DNA from: Bryobacterales bacterium
Lineage (GTDB): Bacteria > Acidobacteriota > Terriglobia > Bryobacterales > UBA6623
Assembly (NCBI GenBank): GCA_022826925.1
Contig: JAJDTX010000156.1
Span: forward strand, 1-38,597
Direction of reading: 5' to 3'
DNA length: 38,597 nt
Both the position numbers and the translations under genes were made by a program. This document shows positions 20,662 to 29,230 of the stretch, in pieces; within the stretch, counting starts at the first letter, position 1, and each line of letters opens with the position of its first letter. The notes below the pieces were generated by a model. That model ran no database searches. It was given only the letters and a program-made list of their open reading frames with translations, and was not told the origin of the DNA.

Positions 20662-22497
20662 ATGAAAGTTCGATTCGCTGCGGCGCTCACTGCCGTCTGC
20701 TTGTGCTCAACGGCACCGCTGCAAAGCGCGGAAATCATCAGGGAATCGCTGCAGACCAAGCTAGTCGAAGCAGGCGCTGTCGAATACGCCGTGCTGCTGC
20801 CGGACAGCTATGACCGCAACGGAAGCGAGCTACCGCTTTTGCTGATGCTCCATAGCGCGAGCGGAAACCGCGAGCAGCTAGCGCGGTTCCAGCCCCAGAT
20901 CCAAGCCATGTGGGCCGCCAAGGAACTGCCCGAGATGATCGTGGCGGTGCCATCGGTGGCGACCGGCTCGATCTACATGGACAGCTATGACGGCGAGAAC
21001 CGCTGGGAGTCGTTCATCATGACCGAGTTCTTGCCGCACCTGCGAGACACGTTCCGAGCCAGTACGGCTCGCGAGTCCACGATGGTGACCGGCATCTCGA
21101 TGGGGGGCTTCGGCAGCCTGCGGCTTGGCTTCAAGTACCCGGAGACGTTCGGGGCCTTGGCTGCCATGGAGCCCGGAGCATGGCCGGGCCTGACTTGGGA
21201 CGCAGTTCCGGACCGCAACAAGATCCGCACGCCCGACCGCATCGCCGCACTGTTCGGAGACCCGTTCGACTCCGAACGCTTCCAGCAGGAAAACCCCGCA
21301 TCGATCGTGCAAAATGCGCCAGAGCGGCTGCGCGACTCGGCAATCTACATCGAAGTGGGCGATGAGGACTTCTTGGGCAACATGGAGGGAGTCGACTTCT
21401 TGCACCGCCTGCTGTGGCGGCACCGCCTCCGCCACGAGTTCCGGCTCGTCCGCTGGGCGGACCATACCGGCAGCACGATCATGGAGCGCTCCCATGATCG
21501 GTTTCGCTTCTTGGCGCGCTTCCTAGCCCAACCCGCAGATCCCGAGCCTGCCGTGACTCGCCAGCGCGAGCGTATCGCTGCAGGCCACGCCGCGCGCGGC
21601 ATGGAGCCGTTCGGCTACTGGCCCAATTCGACCCTGCGCTCATACGACACATCAGACGGTGGCTTGAATTACCGTCGCGCTCTCCGGGACTCGCAGGAAG
21701 TGCGCGAGGAGCGAGGTGTCATCCGCATCGCCGACGTTGGCTACGACAGCAAGCCGGGGGTCGATCCGCAGCGCCAAAGCTTGGATCTATACCTTCGGGA
21801 GGGATTGACCAACGCGCCGGTGGTCCTCTACGTGCACGGCGGATCGTGGGTGCGCGGTGACAAGGCGCGGGCACTGTTCAAGCCGGCGGCCTTGGTGCCG
21901 GAAGGCTACCTCTTCGCGTCGATGAATTACCGCTTCCGGCCGACTGCAAGCCTGGCCGAGATGGCGCAGGACGTAGCTACGGCCGCGGCATGGCTCAAGC
22001 GCCATGGCGCCAAGTATGGCGGGGACGGTTCGCGCATTGCTTTGGTTGGCCATTCGGCCGGAGCGCACTTGGTATCGGCGGTCGGCACCAACGAAGCCTT
22101 CATGGAGGCGGCCGGAGCTGCGCTGGCGGATCTGAACAGCGTCGTTGCGATCGACACTGCGATGTACAACGTGCCGCTGCAGATGAAGCAGGCCCTGGCT
22201 GCCCACACCAATGCGTTCGGTGCCGACCGCGAAGCTTGGATGCCGGTTTCGCCCTGGCACCACGTCGAAGCGGACAAAGGCGTCCCGTCGTTCCTCTTGC
22301 TCGTCTCTTCCGGGCGCCCGACAATGCACGAACAAGTCCTGCCGTTGCAAGCGCGATTCCGCGAGGCTGGGATCGAAGCCGTCGTCCACGAAGGCGAGGG
22401 GCGGGGGCATTCTCCGCTTGACACCTACCTAGGGGTCGACGGGGACGAGAGCACGCGCGTGTTGGTCGAATTCCTCGCACGCCACTTCGACAGGTAG
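20662..22497 (+). CDS. Secreted bimodular esterase: esterase-D-like plus BD-FAE/carboxylesterase-like alpha/beta hydrolases
   Basis: 611 residues from the ATG at 20662, after GGAGG at 20646-20650. A signal peptide is likely (1-23, ending LQSA). Module one (about 30-290) resembles the esterase D/tributyrin esterase family, with nucleophile Ser146 in GISMGGFG and HTG or SHD as the candidate His. Module two (about 350-611) resembles BD-FAE/carboxylesterases, with oxyanion motif VHGGSW (391-396), nucleophile Ser465 in GHSAG and His583 in GRGHS. Both active sites look intact. The usual forms of each family are single-domain proteins. The expected role is removal of acetyl, feruloyl or other acyl groups from a substrate outside the cytoplasm. 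It faces the DUF5916 gene on the same strand, 142 bases away. Confidence 0.88.
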   Translation: MKVRFAAALTAVCLCSTAPLQSAEIIRESLQTKLVEAGAVEYAVLLPDSYDRNGSELPLLLMLHSASGNREQLARFQPQIQAMWAAKELPEMIVAVPSVATGSIYMDSYDGENRWESFIMTEFLPHLRDTFRASTARESTMVTGISMGGFGSLRLGFKYPETFGALAAMEPGAWPGLTWDAVPDRNKIRTPDRIAALFGDPFDSERFQQENPASIVQNAPERLRDSAIYIEVGDEDFLGNMEGVDFLHRLLWRHRLRHEFRLVRWADHTGSTIMERSHDRFRFLARFLAQPADPEPAVTRQRERIAAGHAARGMEPFGYWPNSTLRSYDTSDGGLNYRRALRDSQEVREERGVIRIADVGYDSKPGVDPQRQSLDLYLREGLTNAPVVLYVHGGSWVRGDKARALFKPAALVPEGYLFASMNYRFRPTASLAEMAQDVATAAAWLKRHGAKYGGDGSRIALVGHSAGAHLVSAVGTNEAFMEAAGAALADLNSVVAIDTAMYNVPLQMKQALAAHTNAFGADREAWMPVSPWHHVEADKGVPSFLLLVSSGRPTMHEQVLPLQARFREAGIEAVVHEGEGRGHSPLDTYLGVDGDESTRVLVEFLARHFDR

Positions 22498-22639
22498 TCG
22501 CGCTCGAAGGAAGACACAGCGAACAACACATTGAATGGTCCCAGGACGGCCGATGATGCATGATCTCGGCCCTTGAACGCCGGGAACCGGCTACAACGAA
22601 TCTAACTGCCTGTGCGACGATTGGAGGTCTCCCTGCATT

Positions 22640-24937
22640 GTGCGACTCCGCTCTTTCCAGACCGACCGCCAGAAGATTCTGGGCGGGACATTGAAGAGCT
22701 GCGCGGTTCTCGCCACCGTCCTAGGCATATACCCGGCAGTAGCTGAAGACGTGCCCGCCGAGATACCGGCCATTGGAGCGGCGCGGGTAGAGCAGGCACC
22801 GGAGATCAACGGTCTGGTCGACGAAGCGCTGTGGGACGCAATAGCTCCGGCCACCGGGTTCATCCAGCAGAACCCTGACGAGGGTGCGCCGTCAACGGAG
22901 CGCACGGAAGTCCGCGTTGCGTTCGACGATTCCAATCTCTACTTCGGAATCATTTGCTTCGACCGGGAACCCGAGAACATCGTCGTCACGCAGAATCGGC
23001 GCGACGGCAGTCTGATCGACACGGACTCGATTCAGATTTTGATCGATTCCTACAACGACGGCCAGAATGCCTTTGTGTTCGGCACCAGCCCGACCGGGAT
23101 CGAGTTCGACGCCCAGGTGACCAAGGCCGGCCAGACGCGGGGCTCCGCCGGAGGCCCCGCCAGAGCCGGCGGTGCCGGCGGGGGAGGAGCCCAGCGGGCT
23201 GGGGCCGCGGCGTTCAATCTCAACTGGGATGCGGCGTGGAAGGTTCGCTCGCAAGTCACTGAGCGCGGCTGGGAAAGCGAGATCGCCATCCCCTTCCGGA
23301 CCCTGCGCTACCGCCCCGGCACGGATCAGACCTGGGGCCTGAACATCTCGCGCAACATCCGCCGGCGCAACGAACTCTCGTTCTGGTCTCCGATATCGCG
23401 GGCCTTCCAGTTCACCCAGATCGAGATCGCCGGCAAGTTGCACGGAATCGAGGCCAAGTCCCATCGCAACCTCAAGCTCCTGCCCTACGTGATCAGCGGC
23501 TTCTCGCAAGACTTCCGCTTGGACCAGGGCCGCACCGAGCGCAAGTTCAACGGAGGCATCGACCTCAAGTACAGCCTCACGCCGGGATTGACCCTGGATG
23601 GCACAGTCAACACGGACTTCGCTCAGGTCGAAGTCGATGACGTGCAGATCAATTTGACCCGCTTCGATCTGTTCTTTCCCGAGAAGCGGCCCTTTTTCCT
23701 TGAGAACTCGGGATTCTTCGAGTTCGGCACTCCGCGGGAGGTCGAGATCTTCTTCTCCCGGCGGATCGGACTGGACGAGAACCGCCAGCAAGTGCCCATC
23801 GACGCGGGCGCACGGATGAGCGGCAAGATGGGCAAGTACCAAGTCGGCCTGTTGAACATGCAGACCCGGGACGTCCAAGGCCGCGCTCCGGCAAACAACT
23901 ATGCCGTCGGGCGGGTCAGCCGCGAACTTCCCAACCGCAGTTCCATCGGCGTCATCGCGGTGAACCGACAGACCGCAGGAAGCTTCGAAGGAGTCCGCGG
24001 GTACAACCGGACGTTCGGGGCGGACGCCAACATCGGCATCGGCAAGTTCGGCAACTGGTTCAACTATGTCGCCGGCACGCAGTCCCCCGGCTTGGAAGGC
24101 AGCTCGCATGCCTATTCCAGCCGCTTCGACTACGACGACGCGACACACCGTGTCAGCGTCAGCTACTTGGAGGTGGGGGAGAACTTCAATCCCGAAGTCG
24201 GATTTGTTCGCCGCGTGAGGTTTCGTAAACCAAGTGCTTCATATCGCTATACTTACTACCCCAAGAAAGGTGCTTGGCGCACGATCGAGCCGCATGCGTT
24301 CATCCAGAACTGGTACACACTGGGAACGAACGAGAAGGAGTCCGGCTTCGAACACTACCACTTCGACTCTCGGCTGCAGAACGGCGGACGGCTGGGCCTG
24401 GCCTATAACCGCAACTTCGAGCTGCTGCGGCGTCCGTTCGCCGTCTTTCCGGGCATCAAAGTGCCGGAGGGGGCGTATCAGTTCGGCGAGACCATAGCGA
24501 ACTTCCAGAGCGATCCCAGTGCGGTCGCATTCGGTGGCGGCAGCGTTGCGAAAGGCAACTTTTACTCTGGCGACATCACCGCATTCAGCCTGACGGGAGG
24601 TGTCCGCAAGGGGCAGAACCTGACGTGGACGCTCACTTGGGCCCGGAACATGATCGACCTGCCGGTCGGGGCCTTCAACACGGATCTGGCCAGCCTGCGG
24701 TTTAACTGGTCGATCAGTACGAAGAGCTACTTCCAGACGCTGAGCCAGTACAGCAATCGAACCAACCAGATGTCGCACAACCTTCGCTTGGGGCTGCTGT
24801 CCACCTCCGCCACGGGGCTGTTCGTGGTTTACAACACAGGGATGCTGATGCGTGACTACATCGACCCCCACAGCGTCGAACGGCGGCTCGAGACACATGC
24901 GTTCTTCATCAAGTTCAACTATCTCCTCGACTACTAG
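22640..24937 (+). CDS. CBM9-like domain plus DUF5916 outer-membrane-barrel-like protein
   Basis: 765 residues with a GTG start. The signal peptide core is about 19-35 (cleavage near AVA-ED). Residues about 45-225 form a CBM9/DOMON-like carbohydrate-binding domain (INGLVDEALWDA, then FDDSNLYFGIICFD and the DSIQILIDSYND segment). Residues about 240-765 form DUF5916, with alternating aromatic beta strands and a C-terminal FNYLLDY that fit an outer-membrane barrel. A Gly/Ala-rich insert (about 167-190) interrupts the CBM9 part. The start follows GGAGG at 22623-22627. Members are common in polysaccharide- and peptide-degrading environmental bacteria; their exact function is unknown. The sulfatase and esterase neighbours suggest glycan capture or transport at the cell surface (inference). 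Confidence 0.85.
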   Translation: MRLRSFQTDRQKILGGTLKSCAVLATVLGIYPAVAEDVPAEIPAIGAARVEQAPEINGLVDEALWDAIAPATGFIQQNPDEGAPSTERTEVRVAFDDSNLYFGIICFDREPENIVVTQNRRDGSLIDTDSIQILIDSYNDGQNAFVFGTSPTGIEFDAQVTKAGQTRGSAGGPARAGGAGGGGAQRAGAAAFNLNWDAAWKVRSQVTERGWESEIAIPFRTLRYRPGTDQTWGLNISRNIRRRNELSFWSPISRAFQFTQIEIAGKLHGIEAKSHRNLKLLPYVISGFSQDFRLDQGRTERKFNGGIDLKYSLTPGLTLDGTVNTDFAQVEVDDVQINLTRFDLFFPEKRPFFLENSGFFEFGTPREVEIFFSRRIGLDENRQQVPIDAGARMSGKMGKYQVGLLNMQTRDVQGRAPANNYAVGRVSRELPNRSSIGVIAVNRQTAGSFEGVRGYNRTFGADANIGIGKFGNWFNYVAGTQSPGLEGSSHAYSSRFDYDDATHRVSVSYLEVGENFNPEVGFVRRVRFRKPSASYRYTYYPKKGAWRTIEPHAFIQNWYTLGTNEKESGFEHYHFDSRLQNGGRLGLAYNRNFELLRRPFAVFPGIKVPEGAYQFGETIANFQSDPSAVAFGGGSVAKGNFYSGDITAFSLTGGVRKGQNLTWTLTWARNMIDLPVGAFNTDLASLRFNWSISTKSYFQTLSQYSNRTNQMSHNLRLGLLSTSATGLFVVYNTGMLMRDYIDPHSVERRLETHAFFIKFNYLLDY

Positions 24938-24991
24938 CGCATTGCCACGTGACTCCGTTCTGGGAATTTCCCCTACGCCGCCCCTGCCTGG

Positions 24992-25171
24992 CTAGCGACA
25001 ATCCAGCTTCGCCAGAACGTGCCGGGCAAGGCGGTCGTTGATCTCGCGATGGCACGGTTCGGGCTGGGACACACCCGTCCCTAGATTGCGGTACCACTCA
25101 TGCTTGGCTTCGCGCCGAACCGGCACGCAACCAGCCCCTTCGGGCTCACTGACAAGCGCTGTTCGTTTTAC
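24992..25171 (-). pseudogene. HicA-like mRNA interferase frame with GTA in place of a start codon
   Basis: Immediately after hicB an open frame of 59 codons ends in TAG and matches HicA over its whole length: KR at 2-3, GC at 14-15, the catalytic-type His in AKHEWYRN (His24), and HREINDRLAR (41-50), a hallmark of this HicA group. The first codon, overlapping the hicB stop, is GTA (25171-25169). A single A-to-G change would give the usual GTGA overlap, with GTG start and TGA stop. No other start exists near the 5' end; the first in-frame GTG is codon 16. Pro at position 10 in helix one and Cys for the usual Arg before HREI also suggest decay. It is either a dead toxin, a GTA-initiated gene or a base-call error. 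Confidence 0.72.
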
Positions 25172-25359
25172 GCGACTGCGATATCGGCCACTCTACGGAT
25201 TCCTGGCAACTCGTCGCGCGTAAGGTCCGTGTACAGATCGCAGAGGTGGGATTCGAGGTCTTCTAGTGTGTCTCCTTGGGTCCAGTAGTCAGGAAACTCC
25301 TCGAGATAGCCGATCCAAGTGCCCTCTTCCTCCCAGTAGACGATCTTGGCTGTCTGCAT
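25168..25359 (-). CDS. HicB-family antitoxin
   Basis: 63 residues from the ATG at 25359, which follows a strong GGAGGA site; a longer frame to 25416 has no family similarity. The sequence MQTAKIVYWEEEGTWIGYLE, then FPDYWTQGDTLEDLESHL and DLYTDLTRDELPGIRRV, matches the short HicB type (single partly degraded RNase H-like fold). It binds and blocks HicA. The cognate toxin frame overlaps its stop codon but lacks a normal start, so this may now be an orphan antitoxin. There is no C-terminal ribbon-helix-helix or HTH domain, as usual for the short form. Confidence 0.88.
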   Translation of the reverse strand: MQTAKIVYWEEEGTWIGYLEEFPDYWTQGDTLEDLESHLCDLYTDLTRDELPGIRRVADIAVA

Positions 25360-25437
25360 GCTGCTTTCCTCCAAGCGCCGCTGGGCTGGACCGCGAACTC
25401 TGTACAAGTATGCCAAGTCGGGGCTAGCGTATGATCC

Positions 25438-25457
25438 TCTGGAATCAGGACTCCAGA
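25438..25457. promoter_or_regulatory. Inverted repeat between the hydratase gene and hicB
   Basis: TCTGGA (25438-25443) and TCCAGA (25452-25457) form a 6-bp inverted repeat, overlapped by a direct repeat GAATCAG (25442-25448, 25456-25462). It is about 80 bases upstream of hicB and 25 bases after the hydratase stop. It could be a hicBA operator or a weak terminator. Confidence 0.3.
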
Positions 25458-25479
25458 ATCAGTACCGCCTGCAAGCTCT

Positions 25480-26265
25480 CTAGGTGACTGTAGCCGTGAC
25501 CGCAGCAACGCCGGGGCAATGCACCTGGATGCCATCGCCCTCGACGACTGGATATAGCGGCAAAGGAGAACCCGTCAGCAAGATCTCGCCGGCTCTAGGT
25601 TTGATGCCGAACACAGCTAGTCGACTGGCAAGTTCATGGACCGTTTCCAACGGATCCACCGTTGCTGTCTCTTCGACCCGGTCGCTGATCGTCACCTTAA
25701 TGTGGAGTGGATCGGTAGTACCCGCTGTCGCCCGAGCCTCCGGCACGACAATCCCCGCCTGAAGTGCATTGTTCGCGACCACCTCGGCAGCCGACGGATT
25801 GGGCCCGCGGAAGATGTAGTGGTGCAGTTCGATCACTGGAAACGCCGAGCCCACAAACCGCGCCGGATCTTCGCGTAGCTGTGCAACGTCGTCGATATCG
25901 GCGTCCAACGTCAGCGCTAACTCGCCTTCTATGGCAAGGCAGCAGAACTCGTCGGCGCTGAGTGCCGCCGGACTGGTACGGATTTCGCCGGCAAACAGGT
26001 GCCCGAAGACCGCGTGCTCAGTCCCAAGCTGCCGCCGAACAGCCGCACTCACGCAACCGATCTTGTATCCTGCGACGGTCTCGCCTCGCAGGACCCTCAG
26101 CTGGGCAGTCTCGATCTGCACGCGGTACGCATCATCGAGAGCTACGTGGAAGGTCGGCTCGGCGAACGCCATGCCTGGCTTCCGGGCATCGTAGTCGTGT
26201 AGTTGTCGCCCGGCCAAAGTCTGGATTTCGAAATTCGTCATCATGCTGTGGGCGCTCATGCCCAT
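25480..26265 (-). CDS. 2-keto-4-pentenoate hydratase-like protein (FAH superfamily, MhpD type)
   Basis: Up to 261 residues. The family adds water to 2-hydroxypenta-2,4-dienoates in aromatic meta-cleavage pathways or decarboxylates related oxo acids. Visible marks are VAGYKIGCVS near 64-73, an EGE metal-ligand pair (Glu113, Glu115), VIELHHYIF, and the C-terminal AGEILLTGSPLPLYPV, a classic MhpD motif. It is a full-length, cytoplasmic protein. Four Met codons (26265, 26259, 26244, 26241) make the start uncertain. It is divergent from the P450 gene, with 151 bases between them. No ring-cleavage dioxygenase or aldolase is nearby, so the pathway is not complete here. Confidence 0.85.
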   Translation of the reverse strand: MGMSAHSMMTNFEIQTLAGRQLHDYDARKPGMAFAEPTFHVALDDAYRVQIETAQLRVLRGETVAGYKIGCVSAAVRRQLGTEHAVFGHLFAGEIRTSPAALSADEFCCLAIEGELALTLDADIDDVAQLREDPARFVGSAFPVIELHHYIFRGPNPSAAEVVANNALQAGIVVPEARATAGTTDPLHIKVTISDRVEETATVDPLETVHELASRLAVFGIKPRAGEILLTGSPLPLYPVVEGDGIQVHCPGVAAVTATVT

Positions 26266-26416
26266 ATGATTCTAGGGATCCTCCTATCCATCTCGACTAC
26301 GGTCTCGGCGGCAAGTGGCGGAGAAGCCCGCGCTATCGCAGCACTCGTAGAATACTGTTTGGCCTGCGGCCGGCCTTCTGAGTGGAGCGTCTGGACGGCC
26401 GCGGGATGGTCAATCC

Positions 26417-27661
26417 ATGAAGGCTCTCTTGCAATCCCTAAAGCAACTTGTCGAACCTCTAGGCTTCGCAGCGAAGCTGGCATGGGAGCGCTTGGAATCG
26501 GGCAGCGGCTTCAACCCTACCTCGGCACGGATGCAGGTCGACCCGTATGGGTTTTACGAGAGGATGCGCACGAGAGATCCGGTGCATCGCACACGGATCA
26601 TCGACGGCTGGCTCCTGACGCGCTATCGCGATGTCGATGCGGTGTTGCGCAACCATCAGGCATTCTCGAATCGCACACGGGTGTTGGACGAGCGGCTGGA
26701 AAGCCTGCTCGATTGCGATCCGCCCGACCACACGAGGCTGCGCGGGCTAGTTTCCAAGGCGTTCACGCCCGCCGCTGTGGCGAATCTCGGCCCAAGAATC
26801 GAACGCTTGGTGGGAAGGCTCCTTGACTCACTGGCCGGCCAGGAACACTTTGACTTGATCGGCCAGTTTGCTTACCCGCTGCCCATCACGGTCATCGCTG
26901 AGATGCTGGGAGTCCCGCCCGAGGACATGGACCGTTTCGAAGGGTGGTCGAACGGAATTGCGCTGAGCGTCGAGCCAATCCTCACCGCAAAGCAAATCAA
27001 CTATATGCGGCACAACACCGTAGCGTTGCAGCACTACTTTGAGGAAATCATAGAGTTGCGCCGCCGCAAGCCCCAAGACGACATGATCAGCGCCCTCATC
27101 GCGGCCGAGGAAGAAGGCGAGAAGCTGACACACAGGGAATTGATCAACACGCTCACCCTGTTGCTTGTGGCGGGTAACGAGACCACGCGCAACCTGATCG
27201 GCAACGGCACCCTCGCCCTGCTGCGGCACCCCGAGCAGATGCAGCGCTTGCGAGACCATCCAGAATTGCTCGACTCGGCCATCCAGGAGTTCCTGCGTTA
27301 CGACGCCCCGGTACAACTGGACGGGCGGCTGTGCACCAGCCCAGTCGAGATTGGAGGTCGCGAAATCCGACCCGGACACGTCGTCATCAGCGCGATCGGG
27401 GCAGCGAACCGTGATCCCGAAGCCTTTCCTGATCCCGATCGGCTAGACATCGGACGGCAACAGACAAGCCACCTCTCGTTCGGGCGCGGAATCCACTATT
27501 GCCTCGGCGCTCCGCTAGCTGTCATGGAAGCCAAGATCGCGTTCTCAGCCCTGCTAGAACGGTATCCTTCGATGCGCTTGGCCGCAGAGCCGAGGGCTCG
27601 GAAGCAAGCGGTGCTGCGAGGGCCCGAGCAGGTACTGGTCGAGGTCGAGCCTGTGCGATAG
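26417..27661 (+). CDS. Cytochrome P450 monooxygenase (soluble bacterial class)
   Basis: 414 residues, the usual length. The I-helix oxygen-activation motif is AGNETT (252-257), the K-helix ExxR is EFLR (291-294), and the heme loop FGRGIHYCLG (355-364) carries the axial Cys362. Residues CDPPDHTRLRGLVSKAFTP are the conserved C-helix heme-propionate region. There is no membrane anchor. It needs a ferredoxin and reductase, and neither is encoded in the window. It is 108 bases upstream of a sulfatase on the same strand and may be co-transcribed with it. The substrate is unknown. Marine bacteria use P450s to demethylate 6-O-methyl-galactose of red-algal galactans, which is one possibility beside sulfatases; steroid or terpenoid hydroxylation is another. 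Confidence 0.93.
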   Translation: MKALLQSLKQLVEPLGFAAKLAWERLESGSGFNPTSARMQVDPYGFYERMRTRDPVHRTRIIDGWLLTRYRDVDAVLRNHQAFSNRTRVLDERLESLLDCDPPDHTRLRGLVSKAFTPAAVANLGPRIERLVGRLLDSLAGQEHFDLIGQFAYPLPITVIAEMLGVPPEDMDRFEGWSNGIALSVEPILTAKQINYMRHNTVALQHYFEEIIELRRRKPQDDMISALIAAEEEGEKLTHRELINTLTLLLVAGNETTRNLIGNGTLALLRHPEQMQRLRDHPELLDSAIQEFLRYDAPVQLDGRLCTSPVEIGGREIRPGHVVISAIGAANRDPEAFPDPDRLDIGRQQTSHLSFGRGIHYCLGAPLAVMEAKIAFSALLERYPSMRLAAEPRARKQAVLRGPEQVLVEVEPVR

Positions 27662-27769
27662 CAGGATCGGTCACCGACACACCGGTGGCGCAATGACCGG
27701 ATTGGGGAATAGCATGGGTCTTGGTGGCGGCAGCGACAGCTGCCGGAATCGCGAGATGAGGGCGTCCGA

Positions 27770-29230
27770 ATGAGCTGCAACCAGAGATCGATTTCCTGCC
27801 TTGGAAGGATCGCTTGTATCGCGCTGGCTTGCGCAAGCGTCGCCTGCATGACAGACCGCGAGGCGACATCCCTGCCGGACATCGTGATCGTTCTTGCGGA
27901 CGATCTCGGCTGGAAGGATGTAGGTTTCCACGGGGCAGGCTTCCCTACCCCCAACATCGACCGCATCGCCGCTGAGGGTGTTGAGCTGACGCGGTTCTAT
28001 GCGGCTCCGGTCTGCTCGCCCACAAGAGTGGCCCTGCTGACTGGCCGCTACCCCATCCGTTACGGGCTGCAACGGGTAACCATCAAACCGTGGACCGATC
28101 TGGGCGTACCGCCCGATGAGGAAACACTGCCGGAAGCGTTGGGTCGCGCAGGCTACCAGCGAAAGGGGGTCTTCGGCAAGTGGCATCTCGGCGATTCGGT
28201 GCGATTTCACCCGCTCGAACAGGGATTCACTGAGTTCGTGGGTCACTACGGAGGCTCGATCGACTACTTCGAGCACACGCGCCTCGGAGTGCTTGACTGG
28301 CACCACGATTTTGCGCTGAGCCGAGAAGAGGGCTATAGCACGGAACTCATAGGACGGCACGCCGTCCGCTTCATTCGCGAGAGCCCGGCAGACCAGCCAT
28401 TGTTCCTGTATGTTCCGTTCAACGCGATCCACAGCCCGAATCACGCTACGACTGCATATCTCGAGGCGAACGCCGGAATCGATCCCGAGAACAGGCGCGT
28501 CAAGGCTGCCATGACCGCCTCCATGGACGATCAGATTGGGGCGATTCTGGACGCCTTGGAAGCCAGGGGGACATTGGACGACACCCTGCTGCTGTTCTTT
28601 AGCGACAACGGCGGAGTGCCGCCGGCAGGCTCCAGCAACGAACCCTTGCGCGGGCGCAAGCACACGGTCTACGAGGGTGGCATCCGAGTGGTCGCGGCCG
28701 CCCGCTGGCCATCCGGTGGCATACAGGGCGGCCGCAAAGTTGACACGCCTGTCTCGGTACTGGATATCTTCCCTACCCTAATGGGCATTGCCGGGGTCGA
28801 AGCGCGCCACGACGAACGCTTGGACGGAGAGGACGTGATCAAGGCCTTGCGGGGCGACACCAGCGGTCGCGACGACTTCGAATTCCACTCGTACTTCAAC
28901 GGCCAGACGATTCCGGGCAATGGCACGGCACCCGACGCCGAACGCCGCGAGCGCAACGCTGTGGTCACGAGTGATTGGAAGTTGATCCGCGAGGGGCCGA
29001 ACCTAGATCGGGCCGAGAATCCCCGGGCACACGCGAAGCTGGAGTTGTATCGGATCTCGGTCGACCCGTTCGAAGCCTCGGACGTAAGTGCGTCTCATCC
29101 CGATATATTGGCTGAACTGCTTGCGCGAGCGGTACGCTTCCGCCAGCTCAAGCCCAAGGACGCGATGGCCATGCCGCTGTCCGCGCCAGAGGGCTGGGAA
29201 GCGCCGTCCGATTGGAGCATGCAGAAATGA
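27770..29230 (+). CDS. Lipoprotein sulfatase, family S1 (arylsulfatase B / GalNAc-4-sulfatase-like)
   Basis: 486 residues from the ATG at 27770, after GAGGG at 27758-27762. A lipoprotein signal ends in the lipobox SVAC (Cys26). Metal ligands are VLADDLGWKD (42-50). The formylglycine motif CSPTR is at 82-86, followed by VALLTGRYPIRYG. FGKWHLGD and the HPLEQGF segment are typical of arylsulfatase B-like enzymes, and FFSDNGG supplies the second metal pair. All core residues are present. The stop overlaps the start of the next sulfatase by ATGA, so the two should be made together. The precise sugar specificity is an inference. Confidence 0.93.
   Translation: MSCNQRSISCLGRIACIALACASVACMTDREATSLPDIVIVLADDLGWKDVGFHGAGFPTPNIDRIAAEGVELTRFYAAPVCSPTRVALLTGRYPIRYGLQRVTIKPWTDLGVPPDEETLPEALGRAGYQRKGVFGKWHLGDSVRFHPLEQGFTEFVGHYGGSIDYFEHTRLGVLDWHHDFALSREEGYSTELIGRHAVRFIRESPADQPLFLYVPFNAIHSPNHATTAYLEANAGIDPENRRVKAAMTASMDDQIGAILDALEARGTLDDTLLLFFSDNGGVPPAGSSNEPLRGRKHTVYEGGIRVVAAARWPSGGIQGGRKVDTPVSVLDIFPTLMGIAGVEARHDERLDGEDVIKALRGDTSGRDDFEFHSYFNGQTIPGNGTAPDAERRERNAVVTSDWKLIREGPNLDRAENPRAHAKLELYRISVDPFEASDVSASHPDILAELLARAVRFRQLKPKDAMAMPLSAPEGWEAPSDWSMQK

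Noticed and set aside
22892..24148. A 418-codon minus-strand frame opposite the DUF5916 gene
   Set aside because: Antisense shadow with no signature; the sense frame carries CBM9 and DUF5916 features.
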